Origin: Bacillota bacterium
GTDB taxonomy: Bacteria; Bacillota; Clostridia; Christensenellales; Pumilibacteraceae
Direction of reading: 5' to 3'
DNA length: 6,957 bases
Assembly: GCA_009780875.1 (NCBI GenBank)
Contig: WQZE01000051.1
Coordinates: 1-6,957 of the forward strand
In this document: positions 1 to 4,182 of the stretch, piece after piece
Layout: each line of letters opens with the position of its first letter
How positions within the stretch are numbered: position 1 is the first letter of the stretch
The notes under the pieces: generated by a model
Databases searched by the model: none
Told to the model about the DNA's origin: nothing
What the model saw: only the letters and a program-made list of their open reading frames with translations
Program-made: the position numbers and the translations under genes

Positions 1-804
1 CACCTCTCTCACTCTCTCAATATTGTCATCTGCCGTATCGGTAATCACTTTTCGCAACCGTTCTTTGTACGCTTCCGTGTACGCATAGGTCACCCCTTGA
101 CTCCCATCTGGGTACACTATCTCTTGTTGCGTTTGCCCATTAGCATCTGTCCCCAAAAGTGGTTTTAGGACATCTTCAAAATTGGCGTACACGCTCCCAA
201 TCGTAAAAGCATCGTGCACACTATTTTTCATATAAATACTGCCCGCAAACTTGTCCCCAAACAGACTTTCCCAAGTGTGTGCATCCGCATCGGTCACCCT
301 TGTGTCCCCTCTCGTTGGGTCATACAAAATACCCACCGTGCCCCACAAGTAGGGCACACTATACGCCAAATCTGGGTCAAAAGCATCTTTGACAATCTCC
401 ATAATGTTCTTGTCAAAGATATCCTGCTCATTCACCACACCATCACCGTTGGTATCTGTCGCACCCTCCAACAAGATATTTTTGTCAAGGGCAAGCAAGA
501 GGTCTTCGTTCCTCATCCTATCAATCATATAGTCGCTAGGAATAAAGACATCATAGTCCTCTTTTTTGGTTTTGATTTGTGCATAGGCTTCTTCGTTGGT
601 CGCAAAATTGCTGACCTCTACTCGGATTTTCTTGCCCGTTTTTTGGAGATAATATTGCTCAAAACCGGACACCACGCCGTCCGCCATATAGTCTTGCCAG
701 TTGTACAATTTGAGCACATTGTCTCGTGCACTGCAAGCCACCGCACCCACAATGGGCACGGTCATCAAAAACAAACTCAAAAATAAGGCTATACGCTTTT
801 TCAA
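1..804 (-). CDS. potD: Spermidine/putrescine ABC transporter substrate-binding lipoprotein PotD (3' end outside window)
   Basis: This is the extracellular polyamine-binding subunit that delivers substrate to the PotB/PotC channel. I read 268 residues with no stop; the family is usually about 350 aa, so roughly the last quarter lies beyond the left edge. The start is a TTG at 802-804, 21 nt after the potC stop, with AAAGGGAG 8 nt upstream. The next ATG (residue 14) would destroy the signal peptide. Residues 1-24 form a lipoprotein signal: MKKR, a hydrophobic core, then AVAC with C24 as the likely lipidated cysteine (the lipobox lacks the usual Leu at -3). PotD hallmarks follow: LYNWQDYM (33-40), PSDYMIDRM (89-97), SVPYLWGTVGILYD (149-162) and KNSVHDAF (193-200). 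Odd features are an insertion with an EF-hand-like loop DTNGDGVVNEQD (117-128) and a second, Gly/Gln-rich insertion around 211-241. The family call is firm; substrate preference among polyamines cannot be read from the sequence. Confidence 0.93.
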   Translation of the reverse strand, partial: MKKRIALFLSLFLMTVPIVGAVACSARDNVLKLYNWQDYMADGVVSGFEQYYLQKTGKKIRVEVSNFATNEEAYAQIKTKKEDYDVFIPSDYMIDRMRNEDLLLALDKNILLEGATDTNGDGVVNEQDIFDKNIMEIVKDAFDPDLAYSVPYLWGTVGILYDPTRGDTRVTDADAHTWESLFGDKFAGSIYMKNSVHDAFTIGSVYANFEDVLKPLLGTDANGQTQQEIVYPDGSQGVTYAYTEAYKERLRKVITDTADDNIERVREV

Positions 805-812
805 GACTCGCT

Positions 813-820
813 CTCCCTTT
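813..820 (-). promoter_or_regulatory. Ribosome binding site that fixes the TTG start of potD
   Basis: On the minus strand this reads AAAGGGAG, followed by an 8-nt spacer (AGCGAGTC) and the TTG at 802-804. The open frame cannot extend upstream because the in-frame codon 21 nt before the TTG is the potC stop TAA. Only this start yields a complete lipoprotein signal peptide. It lies in the short potC-potD gap, so PotD, which transporters often need in excess, has its own strong translation signal. Confidence 0.75.
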
Positions 821-825
821 GCTAC

Positions 826-1641
826 TTAGTGTTTTTTTGATTTGATCTTGTCACGCCTATACTTGATGGCATTGAAAGCAACCAATGCCAAAAGAATGGT
901 CACAAAAATAATGGTTGACAAGGCTCTAAACGCAGGCTCCAATCCTTTGGAGGCACTGGCATAAATAAGTGTGGATATCGTGTTGACCGAGGTACCTTTG
1001 TTGAACTGTGTAATCACAAAGTCATCCAAACTAAGTGTGAACGCCAAAGCAAACCCAGACACCATCCCGCTCACAAGTTGTGGCAAAATGACCCTAAAAA
1101 CGGTATTGAGAGGTCCCGCACCAAGGTCTAGACCGGCCTCATACAAATTGGGGTTGAGTCGCCTAATTTTGGGAGACACCGAGAGCACCACATAAGGAAT
1201 GGTAATGACCGTATGTGCAATAATCAAAGTTGCATAGCCATCATTGATGGGAATCCCAATGCTCCGAATCGTAATAAAAAACAACATAAAAGCAACAGCG
1301 GTCACGACATCGCTGTTGACAATGGTGATTTGACCCATTGCCCCCACCGCTTTTTTGAAAGGGCGTCGCATATACCCAATCCCATAGGCGGTCAGCGTCC
1401 CAATCACGGTCGCAAGTGTTGAACTCACCAAAGCAATCACAAGCGTGTTGCGTATCGCACTACTGATTCCTGGGTCCACAAACACTCTTTGATACAGTGC
1501 AAAACTAAACCCATTCCAAGTCATGGTGTTGCTATTGGTAAACGAATAGACCACCATCACCATAATAGGCAAATACAAAAGCACTATCACAAGATAGATA
1601 AACGCTTTCGCAAATATTTTTGACACTTTTTTTTTGTTCAT
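826..1641 (-). CDS. potC: Spermidine/putrescine ABC transporter permease PotC
   Basis: This is one of the two membrane subunits that form the polyamine channel. The 271-aa length is normal for PotC. The N-terminus is lysine-rich (MNKKKVSK) and is followed by a first membrane helix at about 13-33. Further hydrophobic segments lie at about 65-87, 104-126, 135-156, 189-208 and 241-258, giving six in all. The cytoplasmic EAA loop that docks on the ATPase is clear at 168-193 (EAGLDLGAGP...FRVILPQL), and SLDDFVITQF (204-213) is a PotC-type signature. The C-terminus is a basic tail. ATG 1639-1641 has AGGA 8 nt upstream, and the gene starts 30 nt after the potB stop. An A9 run covers codons 3-5. The distinction from PotB rests on gene order and the SLDDFVIT motif. 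Confidence 0.95.
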   Translation of the reverse strand: MNKKKVSKIFAKAFIYLVIVLLYLPIMVMVVYSFTNSNTMTWNGFSFALYQRVFVDPGISSAIRNTLVIALVSSTLATVIGTLTAYGIGYMRRPFKKAVGAMGQITIVNSDVVTAVAFMLFFITIRSIGIPINDGYATLIIAHTVITIPYVVLSVSPKIRRLNPNLYEAGLDLGAGPLNTVFRVILPQLVSGMVSGFALAFTLSLDDFVITQFNKGTSVNTISTLIYASASKGLEPAFRALSTIIFVTILLALVAFNAIKYRRDKIKSKKH

Positions 1642-1671
1642 TATCTCTATCCTGTTGTTGTCTTGCGGGTG

Positions 1672-2460
1672 TTATAGGGCACTGGCTTTGTTTTCGGTAC
1701 GGTTGAGTCTCCCCATACCCAACATAAGCAACGCCACAAATACCAACATTACAAAAGCCAAGGCACCCGCAAAGTTCCATAGTTCGGAGTAGTAGTCGTT
1801 TATCCAGTTTCCAAATAGATACAGCCTTGCATCCCCCAACAAATCATTGATGGCAAAGGTGGACAAAGCGGGCATAAAAGTCATAATCACCCCACTCACA
1901 ATCCCAGGTACTGAGAGAGGCAAAATGACTCTAAAAAAGTTTTGAATGGGAGATGCCCCCAAGTCGCACCCCGCCTCCATATGTGACTTGTCTAGACTGC
2001 TAATCGTTGTGTACAAAGGCAACAGCATAAAAGGAAAAAAGTCATACACCATTCCAATCAACACGGCCTTATATCCAATCCCCACACCAAACAAACTCAA
2101 AAGTTCTCTCAGTGCATAGGTTCGCAACAAAAAATTGACCCACATAGGAATCACAAAAATCAAAACAATGGTTTTGGAACGATTGAATTTTGCATTGCTC
2201 AACAGCAAGGCAAGTGGGTACGCTATGAGCAAACAAATCAACGAGGTCAAAATAGCAAGCAAAATAGAATCTGCCAATATTTTGTAGGTCAATTTGCTAC
2301 TCGTAATCTCCCAAAGGTTGCTCAAACTAAACTGCTCTTGCCTATTGGTAAAAGCATAAAACAAAATCAACAACAGCGGCACCACCACAAAGAAAAGTCC
2401 CACCACCAAATAAGGATAAGTAAAACTCCGCCTATGAAATTTGAAAAGTCTTTTTTTCAT
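1672..2460 (-). CDS. potB: Spermidine/putrescine ABC transporter permease PotB
   Basis: This is the second membrane subunit of the polyamine importer, 262 aa, close to the usual length. After a basic N-terminus (MKKRLFKFHRRS) the first membrane helix lies at about 16-37. Further hydrophobic segments lie at about 63-87, 97-119, 131-152, 184-202 and 230-250. The binding-protein-dependent permease EAA loop is at 162-187 (EAGCDLGASP...FRVILPLSVPG). The motif FAINDLLGDARLYLFGN (202-218) matches the PotB-type C-terminal region. The ATG (2458-2460) overlaps the potA TGA as ATGA, a translational coupling arrangement. AGGA sits 6 nt upstream, inside the last codons of potA. PotB and PotC would pair as a heterodimer, each docking on one subunit of a PotA dimer. 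Confidence 0.95.
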   Translation of the reverse strand: MKKRLFKFHRRSFTYPYLVVGLFFVVVPLLLILFYAFTNRQEQFSLSNLWEITSSKLTYKILADSILLAILTSLICLLIAYPLALLLSNAKFNRSKTIVLIFVIPMWVNFLLRTYALRELLSLFGVGIGYKAVLIGMVYDFFPFMLLPLYTTISSLDKSHMEAGCDLGASPIQNFFRVILPLSVPGIVSGVIMTFMPALSTFAINDLLGDARLYLFGNWINDYYSELWNFAGALAFVMLVFVALLMLGMGRLNRTENKASAL

Positions 2461-4082
2461 ATCTCATCCTCGCTCACAGCAAGTGCATCTTGTGGTTGGT
2501 TTGTTGCTTGTTTTGCAACCTCTCCCTCATCACTGCTAGGTGCACTTTGTGCCTCCTCTGCCGGATGCCCTGTATGGGTGTCTTTTTGGGGGTCAGGTAG
2601 CCTCAATTTGATGGCGTCTTTTTTGATGGTGATACCAATGCGGTCTCCAATATCCCATTCGTCGGGCGTGTCCACAAAAATATCTTGGTCATCATCTGTA
2701 TACACTTGCACTTGATAGTACTTGCCCTTGTACAAACTGTTGGCGACAAAACCTCCAATCGTACCATTGTCCTCATGGTCAACAAGCGTAGTTGCCAAGA
2801 AGTCAAAACTTGCAATCACCTCTTGCCCAATCTCAAACCCTGCGGTATCACATTCAAAGTTTCCACCACAAATCTCCACAACGCCCTCGTCTATGACCTC
2901 GGATTTGTACTCGTTGATGACCCTATCTTTTTTCATAATATGAATATTGTTGGGGTCAATTTTGAGTGCTACCGTACTACCAATTTTTTGCTCCACCGTG
3001 TTTTGCACCGTGAACTCATAGCCGCCCACCTTGATTTCCATCTCATAATAGGTGCCTTTGAACACACTGATTTGCACCACGCCTTGCAATGCGGTTACCT
3101 CCGCTTTTTCTATGGGCAAAATCTCAATGTCTTCGGGTCTAATCACAAGGTCAACTTTCTCATTTTTTTCAAACCCTTTGTCACTACACGGCAAAATTTT
3201 GTCTTCTACCTGCACCCTAAAATCAGCAACCATTGTACCCGACAAAATATTGCTCTCACCAATAAAGTCTGCCACATACTGATTTTTGGGCTCATCGTAA
3301 ATCTTTTTGGGAGTGCCTACCTGTTGTATCACTCCGTCACGAATCACAACAATGGTGTCACTCATTGTGAGTGCCTCTTCTTGGTCGTGCGTGACATACA
3401 CAAAAGTAATGCCAAGTTCCTTGTGCATACGCATCAGTTCCACTTGCATTTCTTTTCGCATTTTGAGGTCTAGTGCTCCCAAAGGCTCATCTAGCAACAA
3501 CACTTTGGGCTCGCACACCAAAGCCCGTGCGATGGCAACCCTTTGTTGTTGACCACCGCTCAAACTGCTGACATCACGCCCGCCATAACCATCCAGCCCT
3601 ACCATTTTGAGCCCGTATTTGACCTTGTCATCAATTTGTTGTTTTGTGAGTTTGATGGTTTTTTTTGCTTGCTTGCCCTCTTTATCAAGGATAGGTTTGC
3701 CTTGCTTGTCTACTGCATCCACCACAATGCGTTTGAGTTTGAGCCCAAACGCCACATTTTTGTACACATTGAGGTGCGGAAACAACGCATACTTTTGAAA
3801 AACGGTATTGATGCTCCGTTTGTAAGGTGGCACCTCCGTCACATTGGTACGCTCTACATAGATTTGTCCATCCGTAGGCGTCTCAAACCCAGCAATCATC
3901 CGTAGCAAAGTGGTCTTGCCACAGCCTGAGGGACCCAAAAGCGTGACAAACTCGCCTCGCTTGATGGCAAGGTTCATATCATCTACCACGGTCACACCAT
4001 CAAAAACTTTGGTCACATTTTTGACCTCTATGATGGTGTCCCGCTTGTTGTCTGTCGTAGTTGCCATATTTGTTTTTGCCAA
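2457..4082 (-). CDS. potA: Polyamine-transporting ATPase PotA, extended form
   Basis: This is the cytoplasmic ATPase that powers the PotBC channel. From the chosen TTG (4080-4082) it is 541 aa, much longer than the usual 350-380 aa. The ATPase core is intact: Walker A GPSGCGKTT (50-58), Q-loop Q96, signature LSGGQ (174-178), Walker B VLLLDEP (194-200), D-loop GALD (202-205) and switch H232 in THDQEEAL. A Lys-rich insertion of about 28 residues (119-146) lies between Q-loop and signature. A TOBE-like regulatory region (about 275-385, with VIRPEDIEI at 313-321) is followed by a second similar module (about 397-495). G334-VVQISVFKGTYYEMEI matches G444-FVANSLYKGKYYQVQV at a spacing of exactly 110 residues. 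Residues 496-541 are an acidic Gln/Ala/Ser-rich, probably disordered tail. Alternative starts are TTG 4103 (poor RBS) and ATG 4067 (no RBS at a usable distance). The gene leads potABCD and overlaps potB by 4 nt. Confidence 0.93.
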   Translation of the reverse strand: MAKTNMATTTDNKRDTIIEVKNVTKVFDGVTVVDDMNLAIKRGEFVTLLGPSGCGKTTLLRMIAGFETPTDGQIYVERTNVTEVPPYKRSINTVFQKYALFPHLNVYKNVAFGLKLKRIVVDAVDKQGKPILDKEGKQAKKTIKLTKQQIDDKVKYGLKMVGLDGYGGRDVSSLSGGQQQRVAIARALVCEPKVLLLDEPLGALDLKMRKEMQVELMRMHKELGITFVYVTHDQEEALTMSDTIVVIRDGVIQQVGTPKKIYDEPKNQYVADFIGESNILSGTMVADFRVQVEDKILPCSDKGFEKNEKVDLVIRPEDIEILPIEKAEVTALQGVVQISVFKGTYYEMEIKVGGYEFTVQNTVEQKIGSTVALKIDPNNIHIMKKDRVINEYKSEVIDEGVVEICGGNFECDTAGFEIGQEVIASFDFLATTLVDHEDNGTIGGFVANSLYKGKYYQVQVYTDDDQDIFVDTPDEWDIGDRIGITIKKDAIKLRLPDPQKDTHTGHPAEEAQSAPSSDEGEVAKQATNQPQDALAVSEDEI

Positions 4083-4182
4083 TTTCTCTCTCCGTAGACG
4101 CAAATCTTGGTCATTTTGCCTTTTGCAATATCAATGCGTTGACCTTGGTGCAAAATATATGACTCTCAAAAGATGGTCTCCC
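4083..4182 (-). other. Gap between the ATPase gene and potABCD; possible potA promoter
   Basis: This 100-nt stretch is the longest non-coding gap in the window. No strong stem followed by a U-tract is present, so I see no rho-independent terminator after the ATPase gene. A weak promoter-like pair reads TTGCAC (4148-4153), 17 nt, TATTGC (4125-4130) on the minus strand; the spacing is ideal but the -10 box is poor. An imperfect inverted repeat has arms TTTTGCA (4149-4155) and TGCAAAA (4121-4127) separated by 21 nt; its arms overlap both promoter-like boxes. The potA operon could be read from here or by readthrough from the ATPase gene. Confidence 0.3.
4088..4093 (-). promoter_or_regulatory. Ribosome binding site favouring the TTG start of potA at 4082
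   Basis: The minus strand reads GGAGAG, then AGAAA, then TTG (4080-4082), so GGAG is 7 nt from the start codon. No comparable Shine-Dalgarno sequence lies at a usable distance from the in-frame ATG at 4065-4067 (GGAGAG is about 20 nt away) or from the in-frame TTG at 4101-4103. The conserved ABC domain begins after all three candidates, so the choice rests on this site. Confidence 0.6.

Noticed and set aside
214..786. A 190-codon open frame on the plus strand at the left end
   Set aside because: It is antisense to potD, whose minus-strand reading gives a complete signal peptide and clear PotD motifs. The plus-strand product resembles no family.
1627..1635. Homopolymer run (A9 on the coding strand) in codons 3-5 of potC, and an A8 run at 6752-6759 in the ATPase gene, as possible phase-variable switches
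   Set aside because: Both simply encode lysines in basic stretches, both genes are in frame, and runs of this length near lysine-rich N-termini are common. There is no evidence of variation.
2685..3473. A 262-codon open frame on the plus strand opposite potA
   Set aside because: It is in codon register with potA, has no recognisable motif, and is explained by the same absence of TTA, CTA and TCA codons.
4068..4103. N-terminal extension of PotA from TTG 4103
   Set aside because: The extension would read through the GGAGAG ribosome binding site and has no good Shine-Dalgarno of its own; TTG 4082 is better supported.
4083..4182. Rho-independent terminator after the ATPase gene
   Set aside because: The only inverted repeat has short AT-rich arms, a 21-nt loop and no U-tract after the second arm in the direction of transcription.
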